Source: an uncultured Atopobiaceae bacterium
GTDB taxonomy: Bacteria; Actinomycetota; Coriobacteriia; Coriobacteriales; Atopobiaceae
Reading direction: 5' to 3'
Assembly: GCA_934792625.1 (NCBI GenBank)
Contig: CAKVON010000002.1
Location: 106,462-170,461 of the forward strand
DNA: 64,000 bases
The notes under the pieces were generated by a model that was not told where the DNA came from, ran no database searches, and saw only the letters and a list, made by a program, of their open reading frames with translations. A program made the position numbers and the translations under genes. Positions 42,958 through 51,424 of the stretch are shown here, piece after piece; within the stretch, counting starts at the first letter, position 1, and the number at the start of each line of letters is the position of its first letter.

Positions 42958-43228
42958 CTAAGTGACGTCTGAGACAATGCCCAGCATCCCGACGAACTTC
43001 AGCACTGGCGAGAAAGCCCACATACGAGTCGTTACGCTTGCGCGCGGTCTGGACAAGCTCGGCCACCATGATGCCCAGACACAGGTAGTTGCTGAGGTTG
43101 GTGAACTTGGTGTAGAAGCTCGCATCGAATCGCGCCTCAAACATGCCGAAACTACCGACAACAGCCACCAGCCCAAACGCGCAGTACATTGCCTGAACAA
43201 CCAGCTGCACCGTCCTGTTTTCGCTCAT
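42958..43228 (-). pseudogene. remnant of a Pr6Pr-like membrane protein gene
   Basis: From an ATG at 43228 the frame reads MSENRTVQLVVQAMY and continues with two hydrophobic helices and FTNLSNYLCLGIMVAEL, like the N-terminus of small Pr6Pr-type membrane proteins. Near 43010-43016 homology moves to another frame (SPVLKFVGMLGI), consistent with a one-base insertion, and it then ends at a stop at 42958. The remaining helices are missing. Lies between pheA and the dimethylargininase gene, opposite strand to the aro genes. Family call is by recall. Confidence 0.6.
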
Positions 43229-43364
43229 TCGAATCACGAATCCCTTCGCTAAACCAGCGTGCCCATCCAGACACACGGGGCTGACGAGGGTTCGTTTTAC
43301 TCTCATGTTGTTGATGAACAATCGTTACGGAACACGACGGGAGGCAGCTGCCAGACACAACAAT

Positions 43365-43397
43365 GGGGCCGACGCCGCACCAAGCGACATCGGCCCC
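43365..43397 (-). terminator. terminator of the dimethylargininase gene
   Basis: GGGGCCGA (43365-43372) pairs with TCGGCCCC (43390-43397); flanking AT/AT can extend it. The minus-strand tail attgttgtgt is T-rich. It lies about 30 bp after the stop. Confidence 0.65.
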
Positions 43398-43425
43398 CCA
43401 TGGCAAAACAAATCGAGCAAATACC

Positions 43426-44202
43426 CTAGAAACGCAACGACATGCAGCTCAGGCCGCCGTCGACCTTGCGGTACTCGGAGGTGTCGACGACCAGGGTCTT
43501 GTAGCCCAGGTCCTGGACCGCCTTCAGGACGGTCGGGTAGCCCTCGGCCACAATCACCGTGCCGTTAACCCAGATGCAGTTGGCGCCATACGCCTCCTCG
43601 GCAGGAACGACGATCTTGTTGTACTGGGCAAAGTCGGGCTTGTCGACAAACTCGCCAGAGACCAGCATGTTGTTGTCCTCGATGTAGTTGACACCCGTCT
43701 TGAGGTGCAGGACCTCCGACAGCGGGACCTCGGAGCCCTCGAGGCTCCAACCAGCCAGAATCTCGCAGAACTGGCGGATGCCCTCCTCGTTGGTACGAGC
43801 GGAACGGCCGATGTAGAAGTGGTCGCCGACCATCATGACATCGCCGCCCTCGAGCGTGCCGGGAGCCTCGATGTAGGCGATGTGGTCGTCGTCAAAGAAG
43901 CGACGGACGACGGCCTCGATCTCGTTCTTCTCGCCATTGCGGCTTGCCGCGCCGGGGTTGGTGATGATGGCGCCACAGCGGGTGATGACGGCGGGGTCCT
44001 CGACGAAGACGCTGTCGGGGTACTGTTCGAGCGCGGGCAGGACGGTGACGTCGACGCCGCACTTCTCGAGGGCGTGTTCGTAGTCGTAATGCTCCTCGAT
44101 GGCGCGCTCGTAGACGGGACGGCCGAGCTCCGGGGCGCTGGTGATGCCGTCGGAGAGCGACTTTCCGGGACGACGGATGATGACGTGGCTGAACTTTGCC
44201 AT
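43426..44202 (-). CDS. dimethylarginine dimethylaminohydrolase-like protein
   Basis: Guanidino-group modifying superfamily; DDAH hydrolyses methylated arginine to citrulline and a methylamine. 258 residues, DDAH length (arginine deiminases are ~410). Visible: LEGGDVMMVGDHFYIG, the His in HLKTGVNYIEDN, and nucleophile Cys253 in GGLSCMSLRF at the C-terminus. Alternatively a different small amidinohydrolase. Sits alone on the minus strand inside the shikimate cluster. Confidence 0.85.
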   Translation of the reverse strand: MAKFSHVIIRRPGKSLSDGITSAPELGRPVYERAIEEHYDYEHALEKCGVDVTVLPALEQYPDSVFVEDPAVITRCGAIITNPGAASRNGEKNEIEAVVRRFFDDDHIAYIEAPGTLEGGDVMMVGDHFYIGRSARTNEEGIRQFCEILAGWSLEGSEVPLSEVLHLKTGVNYIEDNNMLVSGEFVDKPDFAQYNKIVVPAEEAYGANCIWVNGTVIVAEGYPTVLKAVQDLGYKTLVVDTSEYRKVDGGLSCMSLRF

Positions 44203-44511
44203 TGCGCTGCCTTTCCCAAATGCGCCCCCGGCCTGCGCGTCATTGCCATGCGCGCCTTTGGGAGACGACTTGTTGCCTTGTCGCGGTCGCTTCCGTCAAA
44301 TGCCGAGAAGGACCTCGGATCGAGTATCCCCCATTCGCGGCTCGACCGGCTCCCCGTGACACACGGGTTTCCCGTTTCGATTCACGGCGGTTACACAGCG
44401 GCCCTTCTCGGCACCTGGGTCGCGGGCATTTGCTATCTTCGACGGCATACGACTACGGGGCGCGCATCATCGCCCGTCCCGACCGAAACAGGAAACGGAC
44501 ACCAGGACATC
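44203..44511. other. intergenic region between divergent dimethylargininase gene and aroE-aroK
   Basis: 309 bp without a gene. It must hold both promoters. The only marked structure is an 11-base inverted pair of the GAGAAG motif, 44301-44311 and 44403-44413. TATCTT at 44434-44439 is a possible -10 for aroE-aroK, without a good -35. Confidence 0.6.
44301..44413. promoter_or_regulatory. inverted pair of GAGAAG motif before aroE-aroK
   Basis: TGCCGAGAAGG at 44301-44311 and its exact complement CCTTCTCGGCA at 44403-44413, 91 bp apart; the right copy ends 98 bp before the aroE-aroK ATG. It could be two operator half-sites or a long-range RNA stem in the leader. Function not known. Confidence 0.45.
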
Positions 44512-45807
44512 ATGGTCGCCAACCCATCCGCCGACACCGGCTGCGCCCCCTTCGGCCTTCTTGGTCGAAAGCTTGGGCACAGCTGGTCCCCACAGATCCA
44601 TGCGAGCCTCGGAAGCGTGCCGTACGAGCTTCATGAGCTTGAGCCCGACGAGCTCGAGCCATTCGTGCGCGGACGCGCATGGCGCGGGCTCAATGTGACG
44701 ATCCCCTACAAGACCGACGTCATCGCGCTTGCCGACGAGCTGTCGCCTGCGGCGAGCAGACTCGGCGCCTCCAATACGCTCGTCCGCCGCGAGGACGGCT
44801 CGATCTTCGCCGACAACACCGACCTTGCCGGATTTGCCTGGATGTTGCGTCGCTTCTGCGTGCGCCGACTCGGCCTTGCCGACGAGCGAGAGCTGTTGGA
44901 TGGAAACAAGACCCTGGTATTTGGCTCGGGTGGCGCAAGCAGGGCCGTCCGCGCGGCTCTCGAGGATGCTGGCGCGAGGGCGATCGTGATCTCCCGACAC
45001 GGAAGCGAGACGTACGAGACGCTGGTAGAGCGCCATGCCGATGCCGTGCTCGTCGTTAACACCACACCGCTCGGGATGTACCCCAATGTGGACGCCTCTC
45101 CCGTGGACGAGAAGACCCTTGCCGGACTGAAGTCCCTGCATGGCGTGCTCGACATCGTCTATAACCCCAGGCAGACCAAGATCTGCCAGCTGGCGGAACA
45201 CCTTGGCATCCCCTCGGAAAGCGGGCTTGCCATGCTCGTGGCTCAGGCGAAGTGCTCGAGCGAGCTCTTCCAGTCCCGCAGGCTCGACGACTCGCTCGTC
45301 GATTCGATCGAGTCTGCAATCACCGCACAAACCCTCAACGTCGCGCTTATCGGCATGCCGGGCTCGGGCAAGACGACGGCGGGCCGCAGGCTCGCGCGCC
45401 TGACCGGACGCCCCTTCGTCGACCTCGACGACGCAAGCGCACTCGCATGCGGTATGCCGGTTGCCGACTACATCACACGATACGGGGAACCCGCCTTCCG
45501 GGAGGTCGAGACCCGCGTCCTGTCCGACTACTCGGGTCGCTCCGGCCTTGTCATGGCGTGTGGCGGCGGCGTGGTCACCCGACCCGAGAACCATGACCTG
45601 CTCAGGCGCAACTCCGTCGTGGTCATGCTCGACAGACCGATTGACCAACTCTCCTGCACCGGGCGCCCCGTCTCCCAGAAGAAGGGCGTGGAACGGCTCG
45701 CGGCGGAGCGGATGGACCTCTACAAGGCATGGTCGGACCATATCCTGCGCTGCACGGGCTCGGCGGCGGGCGATGCCGAGGCGCTTCGGGCGCTACTGGG
45801 CATCTAG
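44512..45807 (+). CDS. fused shikimate dehydrogenase/shikimate kinase
   Basis: Two successive shikimate steps in one 431-residue chain. The AroE part (1-265) has LLGRKLGHSWSPQIH, catalytic Lys67 in NVTIPYK, DNTD at 101-104 and the NADP-binding FGSGGASRA. The AroK part (275-431) has P-loop GMPGSGKTT (281-289), DLDD at 304-307, CGGGVV and TGRP. The ATG at 44512 has AGGA five bases before it. Frame is continuous with no stop between domains. It is separated from aroF-pheA by the remnant and the dimethylargininase gene. Confidence 0.93.
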   Translation: MVANPSADTGCAPFGLLGRKLGHSWSPQIHASLGSVPYELHELEPDELEPFVRGRAWRGLNVTIPYKTDVIALADELSPAASRLGASNTLVRREDGSIFADNTDLAGFAWMLRRFCVRRLGLADERELLDGNKTLVFGSGGASRAVRAALEDAGARAIVISRHGSETYETLVERHADAVLVVNTTPLGMYPNVDASPVDEKTLAGLKSLHGVLDIVYNPRQTKICQLAEHLGIPSESGLAMLVAQAKCSSELFQSRRLDDSLVDSIESAITAQTLNVALIGMPGSGKTTAGRRLARLTGRPFVDLDDASALACGMPVADYITRYGEPAFREVETRVLSDYSGRSGLVMACGGGVVTRPENHDLLRRNSVVVMLDRPIDQLSCTGRPVSQKKGVERLAAERMDLYKAWSDHILRCTGSAAGDAEALRALLGI

Positions 45808-45968
45808 GCCGATGACCACGCGAAACGTCACGAAACCGCTCGTACGTCAAATCCGCCGCCCACAGAATGGGAACGTTTTCATAACCCAACTTTCAGGTTC
45901 TACCTAATAATTTTGACATGCACGAACAGACCGACACACATCCCACGAAGACACACCGAGGAGCCCCA

Positions 45969-46946
45969 ATGAGCGAGTCGCAAATCGCACAGGACGTCAT
46001 CGCAGCCATCGGCGGCGCATCGAACGTCATCGCGAGCGCAAAGTGCATGACGAGGCTCCGCCTCACGCTGCACGATGCCAGCCTGGCGGACAGCGATGCC
46101 CTTGCCTCCATCCGTGGCGTGCTGGGCTCCGTCCCACGCGGCACTCGCGGGCTCGAGGTCGTGTTCGGCCCCAGCGTTATCGACGGCATCTACGACTCCT
46201 TCAAGCAAATCGTCGTAAACAGCAAGGACGAGGAAGCCCCGCTCGAACGTCCCGAGGGTTCGATGCGCGTGCTCATCTCCCCCGCAAGAAAGCGCAGCTA
46301 CGCCGCGCAGGCCAACGCCAACACGCGTCGCCTTACCCTCGAGGGCGAGGACGAGGCGGGCATCCAGGCGCTCACCGAGCTCCTGGGCGAGACCACGCCA
46401 ACAGCACCCACCGACGCCCCGACGACAACCACCCTCCAGCACAACGCTGCCGAGAAGGACCGCGAGGCAGACCACCCCGCCAAGACGCATGCCACCGACG
46501 CCGGGCCCAAGCTGCTGGTGGTCAACGGGCCCAACATCAATATGGTCGGCATCCGCGAGCCAGGCATCTACGGCACCAGGACCTACGCCGACATCGTCTC
46601 CACCTGCAAGGAGACTGCCGCCCAAGAAGGCTTCTCCGAGTGCGTCGTCTACCAGTCGAACCACGAGGGCGACCTGGTGGACAAGATCCAGGAGGCGTAC
46701 CAGGCCTTCGACGGCATCGTCATCAACCCCGGCGCCTACACCCACACCTCGATAGCGATTCTCGACGCCCTCAAGGCCGTCGCCATCCCCACCGTCGAGG
46801 TCCACATCTCCGCGGTCGAGGACCGCGAGGACTTCCGTCAGGTGTCCTACGTCAGGCTCGCCTGCTTCGAGACCATCACCGGCGAGGGCATCGACGGCTA
46901 CGCGCACGCCATCCGCGACATGGCTGGGCACCTGCAGCTCCTTTAG
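45969..46946 (+). CDS. PTS EIIB domain fused to type II 3-dehydroquinate dehydratase
   Basis: 325 residues. Residues 1-80 are a glucose-type PTS EIIB domain (IAAIGGASNV, phospho-Cys26 in CMTRLRL, GVLGSVPRG, VVFGPSV). Residues 81-178 are a linker with a possible small domain (98-140) and a Thr/Pro/Ala-rich stretch. Residues 181-320 are a complete AroQ: NGPNINMVGIREPGIYG (Arg196, Tyr201), QSNHEGDLVD, INPGAYTHTS (His259), VEVHISAVEDREDFR. The ATG at 45969 has GAGGAG seven bases upstream and is preferred over an ATG at 45918 with no binding site. No EIIC or EIIA is encoded nearby. Completes the chorismate pathway in this cluster. Confidence 0.92.
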   Translation: MSESQIAQDVIAAIGGASNVIASAKCMTRLRLTLHDASLADSDALASIRGVLGSVPRGTRGLEVVFGPSVIDGIYDSFKQIVVNSKDEEAPLERPEGSMRVLISPARKRSYAAQANANTRRLTLEGEDEAGIQALTELLGETTPTAPTDAPTTTTLQHNAAEKDREADHPAKTHATDAGPKLLVVNGPNINMVGIREPGIYGTRTYADIVSTCKETAAQEGFSECVVYQSNHEGDLVDKIQEAYQAFDGIVINPGAYTHTSIAILDALKAVAIPTVEVHISAVEDREDFRQVSYVRLACFETITGEGIDGYAHAIRDMAGHLQLL

Positions 46947-46964
46947 CCCAACAGGCACAGCGCG

Positions 46965-47711
46965 ATGGATGCCCTCGGATCAAGCCAGACGATTTCCGTC
47001 GACGGCCTCACCGTCATTCTGCGCAGAAAGCGGGTCAAGAACGTCAACCTGCGCGTCACCAGGGACTGCCGGGTCTGCGTGAGCGCCCCGCCACATGTCC
47101 CCACCTCACGCATCAAGGACTTCGTCCGCGATCGGCGTCCCTGGATCGAGCGACAGCTCACCCCGCAAACCGTCCTCGACGCCGCCCGCTCCGTCAGGAC
47201 ATATTCGCCTGGCGAGAAGACCTACGTTTGGGGCACCCCATGTGACCTGCGCCTTGTTTGCGACGACTCGTTGCGCAAGGCCCGCGCGTTAGTCAGGACC
47301 GACGACTGCGTCGAGATAGTCGGCCCCAGCCTGACGCTCGGCGGCACGCCCCTCTCCATCGAGGCACGACGCGACGCGCTGCGCGAGATGCGCCTCCGCC
47401 TTATGCGCGATGAGCTCGACGCCATACGCGACGAGGCCCAGGACATCACGGGCCTTGTTGCCACGGAATGGAGGCCCCGCCGGATGACGAGTCGCTGGGG
47501 AAGCTGCTCGGTCGCGCGCAAGCGCATCTGGCTCTCCACCGAGCTTGCGAAATACCCGCGCGAGTGCGCCTCCTACGTTGCCATACATGAGCTGTGCCAC
47601 CTGGTCGAGGCAAACCATGGGAACAGGTTCCATGCGCTTCAGGAACGCTACTGTCCCAATTGGCGCAAGCTCAAGGCGATTCTGGACGAGGGTTCCCGCC
47701 GCGGTATCTGA
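46965..47711 (+). CDS. YgjP-like (DUF45) zinc metallopeptidase
   Basis: 248 residues. The zinc site HELCHLVEANHG (HExxH with a third His) is in the C-terminal third, after RMTSRWGSCSVARKRIWLS, the conserved DUF45 stretch. N-terminal half is a beta-rich domain. Cytoplasmic, no signal peptide. Substrate unknown. Starts 18 bp after the EIIB-AroQ stop, probably in the same transcript. Confidence 0.85.
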   Translation: MDALGSSQTISVDGLTVILRRKRVKNVNLRVTRDCRVCVSAPPHVPTSRIKDFVRDRRPWIERQLTPQTVLDAARSVRTYSPGEKTYVWGTPCDLRLVCDDSLRKARALVRTDDCVEIVGPSLTLGGTPLSIEARRDALREMRLRLMRDELDAIRDEAQDITGLVATEWRPRRMTSRWGSCSVARKRIWLSTELAKYPRECASYVAIHELCHLVEANHGNRFHALQERYCPNWRKLKAILDEGSRRGI

Positions 47712-47789
47712 CACCCAAACGCACCGGTCGGCAAGACTGGGGCAAGCCACCTAACCAGCCCGGTTACATGACCGCCACACACTGACGAA

Positions 47790-47820
47790 GCCCTGCCACA
47801 CCACACGTGTGTGACAGGGC
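47790..47820. terminator. bidirectional terminator between convergent genes
   Basis: GCCCTG (47790-47795) pairs with CAGGGC (47815-47820), and an inner CACAC/GTGTG stem continues it with a small internal loop. It sits between the convergent YgjP-like gene and phosphomannomutase gene. Confidence 0.6.
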
Positions 47821-47867
47821 CTCGAATCGAATTGCGTAGGCAGGTCAAAGTCTAGGCGCTGTGCCGA

Positions 47868-49196
47868 CTAGTCAATCTTGACCTGGAGCTTCTCGGCAGC
47901 GCGGGCCTTGAGGGCGGCAAGGCCCTCGTCAGAAGCAGCCTCGAAGCGCATGGTGAACGCCGGCTCGGTGATCGAGCGACGCAGCAGCGCCCAGCTGCCG
48001 TCGGCGAACTCCAGGCGGACGCCGTCGACTCGAACGGGCTCGATGCCCTCATCGGCCGCCCAGGCCTCCATGCGCTCGAAAACGGCGTCAATCTCGTCGG
48101 GCGTGGCACGCACGCGGATGTCGGGCGTGATCGAGGTGTAGGTGACATCGGACAGCTCGCCACGGATGCTACGATCGCTGTTGGTGAGGATGTCAGCCAT
48201 CACGACGGTCGCATACAGGCCGTCGTCTCCATGCAGCTCGTTGAAGAAGTAGTGGCCCGAGACCTCGCCGCCGAGCACGGAGTTCGCGCGGATGAGGTGG
48301 CCGCGGATGAAGCCGTGGCCCGAGCGCTCCATGATGGGCTCGCCACCGTGGGCCAAGACGGCGTTCTTGACGATGGAGCTGCACTTGAGGTCGTAGACGA
48401 CCGAGTCACCGGGCTTGACCAGGTGATTGACGTAGATGACGAGGGCCTCCTCGGCGATCAGCGCCTTGCCGTTCTCGTCGACGAAGATCGCACGGTCGCC
48501 GTCACCGTCGAAGGCAACGCCGAAGTCGGCCCCGACCTCGGCGACCTTCTCGCACAGGGGCACCGTGGCCTCGGCAAGCGCCGGGTTCGGGTTGCGGTTG
48601 GGGAAGGTGCCGTCATACTCGCAGAACAGGGGCACGACGTCGAAGCCGAGCTTGGCCATGACCTCGGGGGCGACGACGCTCATCGCACCGTTGCCGGCGT
48701 CGACGACGACCTTGAGCTTGCGGCCCATGCCACCAAAGCGACCAACGAGCATCTTCTCGTACTCGTCGGTGGTGTCGACGGTGTGCAGCGTGCCCTCGCC
48801 CGCGGGGAACTCGCCCTTCTCGGCCAGCTCCTGGACGCGACCGATCGTGTCCGCAAGGGCGGGCTGCTCGCCGAACATGAGCTTCACGCCGTTGTACTTG
48901 GCGGGGTTGTGCGAGGCGGTCACCTGCGCGCTGGCATAGGTGCCCAGGAAGCGCTTCGAGAAGTACAGCTGCGGGGTCGAGACCTGGCCGACGTCGTACA
49001 CGTCGGCGCCGGCCGCCAGCAGCGCGTCGACGAAGGCCTTCTTGAGCTGCGGGGTGTGCGTACGGTAGTCACCACCCACGACGATGCTCTTGCCCTCCAG
49101 CATCTGCGCGACGGCGCCGCCGATGGTGGCGACGACCTCCTCCGTAAGGTCCTCGCCGTAGACGCCGCGGATGTCGCAGTCCTTATAGATTCCCAT
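47868..49196 (-). CDS. phosphomannomutase/phosphoglucomutase
   Basis: Interconverts hexose 1- and 6-phosphates. 442 residues of the alpha-D-phosphohexomutase family: catalytic Ser95 in TASHNP, metal-binding FDGDGDR, sugar-binding GEVSGHYFF (the PMM/PGM type), and the C-terminal phosphate-binding domain. ATG at 49196 with GAGGGG nine bases upstream; it overlaps the 3' end of the FGGY kinase gene by 14 bp. Exact sugar preference cannot be read. Confidence 0.9.
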   Translation of the reverse strand: MGIYKDCDIRGVYGEDLTEEVVATIGGAVAQMLEGKSIVVGGDYRTHTPQLKKAFVDALLAAGADVYDVGQVSTPQLYFSKRFLGTYASAQVTASHNPAKYNGVKLMFGEQPALADTIGRVQELAEKGEFPAGEGTLHTVDTTDEYEKMLVGRFGGMGRKLKVVVDAGNGAMSVVAPEVMAKLGFDVVPLFCEYDGTFPNRNPNPALAEATVPLCEKVAEVGADFGVAFDGDGDRAIFVDENGKALIAEEALVIYVNHLVKPGDSVVYDLKCSSIVKNAVLAHGGEPIMERSGHGFIRGHLIRANSVLGGEVSGHYFFNELHGDDGLYATVVMADILTNSDRSIRGELSDVTYTSITPDIRVRATPDEIDAVFERMEAWAADEGIEPVRVDGVRLEFADGSWALLRRSITEPAFTMRFEAASDEGLAALKARAAEKLQVKID

Positions 49197-50646
49197 CGAT
49201 GTATCCCCTCTCGACACATTCGGACTTGAACTCTTCGTACAGCTTGTCGTAGGCGGCATGCGCCACCGGATCGGGCTCGAACATGCGCTCATAGCGCACC
49301 ATCTCGCGGGCCGACGCGGTGAGCGTGCGGTCGAGCGCCACGGTGCCCGCAACGATGGCCGACCCGAATGCCGCCTCGACGATCCTGGGCTCCATCAGGC
49401 GCTTGCCCAGGATGTTTGCCCTGATCTGCGACCAGACGGGGGCCTTTGCGGCACCGCCGGCGATCGTGATCTCGTCACCGACCTCACAGCCGAGCGCGGC
49501 AAGCGTGTCGAAGCACAGGCGCTCGCAGTAGCCGACGCCCTCCATGGTGCCCGCATAGCGGCTCGCCTCGTCGTCCTTGCGAATGACCTCGAACTTCTCG
49601 GCATCGGGGCGGACGAACGGGAAGCGCTCGCCGGTGGTGGTAAGCGGGTAGACGATGTTGCCCGTGGGGGTGACGCCGGGGACAAGCTCGTTCAGACGGT
49701 CGAAGTTCTCCTTGCCGAACCAGAGGTTGAGGCACAGGCCACCCACGTTGCCGGCGCCGCCGGGGTACCAGTAGCCCTCGGGGTGCTTGTGGCAGTAGAC
49801 CCTACCCGCCGCGTCGCGGATGAAGTCCTTGGAGACGCCCTTCATGACGAGCGTCGTGCCGATGGTCGAGTTGAACTGGCCGGGCGCGACGACGCCGGAG
49901 GCGATGCAGGACGCGTAGCCGTCGGTCGCACCCGCGACCACCGTCGTGTTTGCGGGTAGGCCGGTCTGGCTGGCGACGGACGACAGGATGCGCGCGATGG
50001 GCTGGCCGGGGCGCACGACCACGGGCAGCAGCTCGGGCTCGATCCCCACGGCGCGCAGGACCTCGCTCGGCCACTCGTCGTCGATCAGGTCGTAGCCGCT
50101 CTTGAGGGCGTTCGAGTAGTCGCTCACGCGATACTCCCCCGTCAGGGTGCCCACGATGAAGTCGGTCTGGTGCGAGAAGAGCCTCGTCCTCTCGAACACC
50201 TCGGGCTCGTTCCTGCGAATCCAGACCATCTTGGGCAGCGCGTACGAGGCGCCCATACGGTAGCCGAGCTTCTCCTCGAGGTCGGCCGTCCTCTCGTGAA
50301 CCTCGACGACCAGGTCCTTGGCGCGCGAGTCGTTGTACATGATCGCGTTGCGCAGCGGGCGCATCTCCTCGTCCAGGGGAACGATGGTTCCGCTCGTGCC
50401 ATCGACGCAGAGAAGGACGCGCCCGGTCGACGCCGACGCGGGAAGCCCCTTGGCAAGCCTGGTCAGCACGGTCAACGCCGCGCTGCGCCAGTGGGCGGGG
50501 TCCTGCTCCTTCAGCGGGTCGACGGCAGCGTTGATCGCCTCATAGGGCTCCGATGCGCTTGCTAGCACCTCTCCCGTGGGCGTGGAGGCAATCGCGCGCA
50601 CCCCCTGGGTGCCAAGGTCCAGTCCGATGAGCGTCACATCTTCCAT
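49183..50646 (-). CDS. FGGY-family carbohydrate kinase
   Basis: ATP-dependent sugar kinase, xylulokinase-like. 487 residues. N-terminal phosphate loop GLDLGTQGVRAIA, catalytic Asp in VVAGATDGYASC, C-terminal ATP-binding GGAAKAPVWSQI. GGAGGGG site 11 bases before the ATG at 50646; an open frame to 50931 crosses the nrdG terminator and is rejected. No pentose isomerase or transporter is adjacent, so the substrate remains open. Confidence 0.87.
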   Translation of the reverse strand: MEDVTLIGLDLGTQGVRAIASTPTGEVLASASEPYEAINAAVDPLKEQDPAHWRSAALTVLTRLAKGLPASASTGRVLLCVDGTSGTIVPLDEEMRPLRNAIMYNDSRAKDLVVEVHERTADLEEKLGYRMGASYALPKMVWIRRNEPEVFERTRLFSHQTDFIVGTLTGEYRVSDYSNALKSGYDLIDDEWPSEVLRAVGIEPELLPVVVRPGQPIARILSSVASQTGLPANTTVVAGATDGYASCIASGVVAPGQFNSTIGTTLVMKGVSKDFIRDAAGRVYCHKHPEGYWYPGGAGNVGGLCLNLWFGKENFDRLNELVPGVTPTGNIVYPLTTTGERFPFVRPDAEKFEVIRKDDEASRYAGTMEGVGYCERLCFDTLAALGCEVGDEITIAGGAAKAPVWSQIRANILGKRLMEPRIVEAAFGSAIVAGTVALDRTLTASAREMVRYERMFEPDPVAHAAYDKLYEEFKSECVERGYIDGNL

Positions 50647-50745
50647 TCGCAGCCATCCCCTCCGGTACGTATACGGGCCGTAGCTATTGTGGCGCTTCTT
50701 ACCCACCTTTTGTGCGCTCGAAGACAAATAGGCCCGGATTGCCCT

Positions 50746-50760
50746 TGCCGAGAAGTACCG
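50746..50760 (+). promoter_or_regulatory. GAGAAG motif copy downstream of nrdG
   Basis: TGCCGAGAAGTACCG. Its first ten bases are the exact complement of the loop of the hairpin at 50788-50823, so on the minus-strand transcript an H-type pseudoknot of up to 10 bp is possible. Confidence 0.45.
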
Positions 50761-50787
50761 GCCGCTTGCGACCCCCACGAAACAGGA

Positions 50788-50823
50788 GACGTGGCGCACG
50801 CCCTTCTCGGCATGCGCCACGTC
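50788..50823 (-). terminator. hairpin after nrdG with GAGAAG motif in the loop
   Basis: Perfect 11-bp stem GACGTGGCGCA/TGCGCCACGTC and a 14-base loop that reads TGCCGAGAAGGGCG on the minus strand. It begins about 30 bp after the nrdG stop; the tail tctcctgtttcg is modestly T-rich. By position a terminator, but the loop sequence is shared with other intergenic sites. Confidence 0.6.
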
Positions 50824-50854
50824 CCTCGATACGCCATGTGACCCGCGACGTCCG

Positions 50855-51403
50855 CTAGTCCATCGTATGGGTGGAGTAGACCCGCTGGTCGTGCCACTCC
50901 ACGACCTCGCTCGCGGCGAGCGAGGCGGCAACGTCGATCAGGCGCTGGTTGGACGAGCCCCGAAAGCGCAGGGTGATGTCGTGAAGGTCGCGTTCGAAGG
51001 CACCGTCCACCAGCACGTCGATGCAGGCGAGCATTCGGTCGGTGACCTCGGTGTGATGGAAGCCGCCCTCCTGGAACTCATCCCAGACGTCGCCCGTGTA
51101 GCACCAAACGTCCTTCTGGGGCAGCTCGCGCTTGACCCGCTCCAGAAGGTCGACGAGACCTCGCTGGTTCTCGGGTTCCATCGGCTCGCCACCCAGAAGC
51201 GACAGCCCCTCCACATGGGCGGGCCTCAGGCTCTCCACCACGGCATCGGCGACGTCGTCGTCGAAGGGCTCGCCATAGTCGAAGGGCCACGCCACGGAGT
51301 TGAAGCACTCGGGGCAATGCCTGCGGCAGCCGGAGACAAAGAGGCTGGTGCGCACTCCGGTGCCGTTGGCAATGTCGCAGTATTTGATGTTCGCGTAGTT
51401 CAC
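50855..51403 (-). CDS. nrdG: anaerobic ribonucleoside-triphosphate reductase activating protein
   Basis: Radical SAM enzyme that makes the glycyl radical on NrdD. 182 residues. [4Fe-4S] cysteines C26-x3-C30-x2-C33 (SGCRRHCPEC) and the SAM-binding LLGGEPM. GTG start at 51403 with GGGGAGGA eight bases upstream, 21 bp after nrdD. Confidence 0.95.
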   Translation of the reverse strand: MNYANIKYCDIANGTGVRTSLFVSGCRRHCPECFNSVAWPFDYGEPFDDDVADAVVESLRPAHVEGLSLLGGEPMEPENQRGLVDLLERVKRELPQKDVWCYTGDVWDEFQEGGFHHTEVTDRMLACIDVLVDGAFERDLHDITLRFRGSSNQRLIDVAASLAASEVVEWHDQRVYSTHTMD

Positions 51404-51424
51404 AGCTCGAGTCCTCCCCGACCG

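Noticed and set aside
43426..44202. A second arginine deiminase
   Set aside because: At 258 residues it lacks the helical insertion of arginine deiminase and ends in the DDAH-type GGLSCMSLRF.
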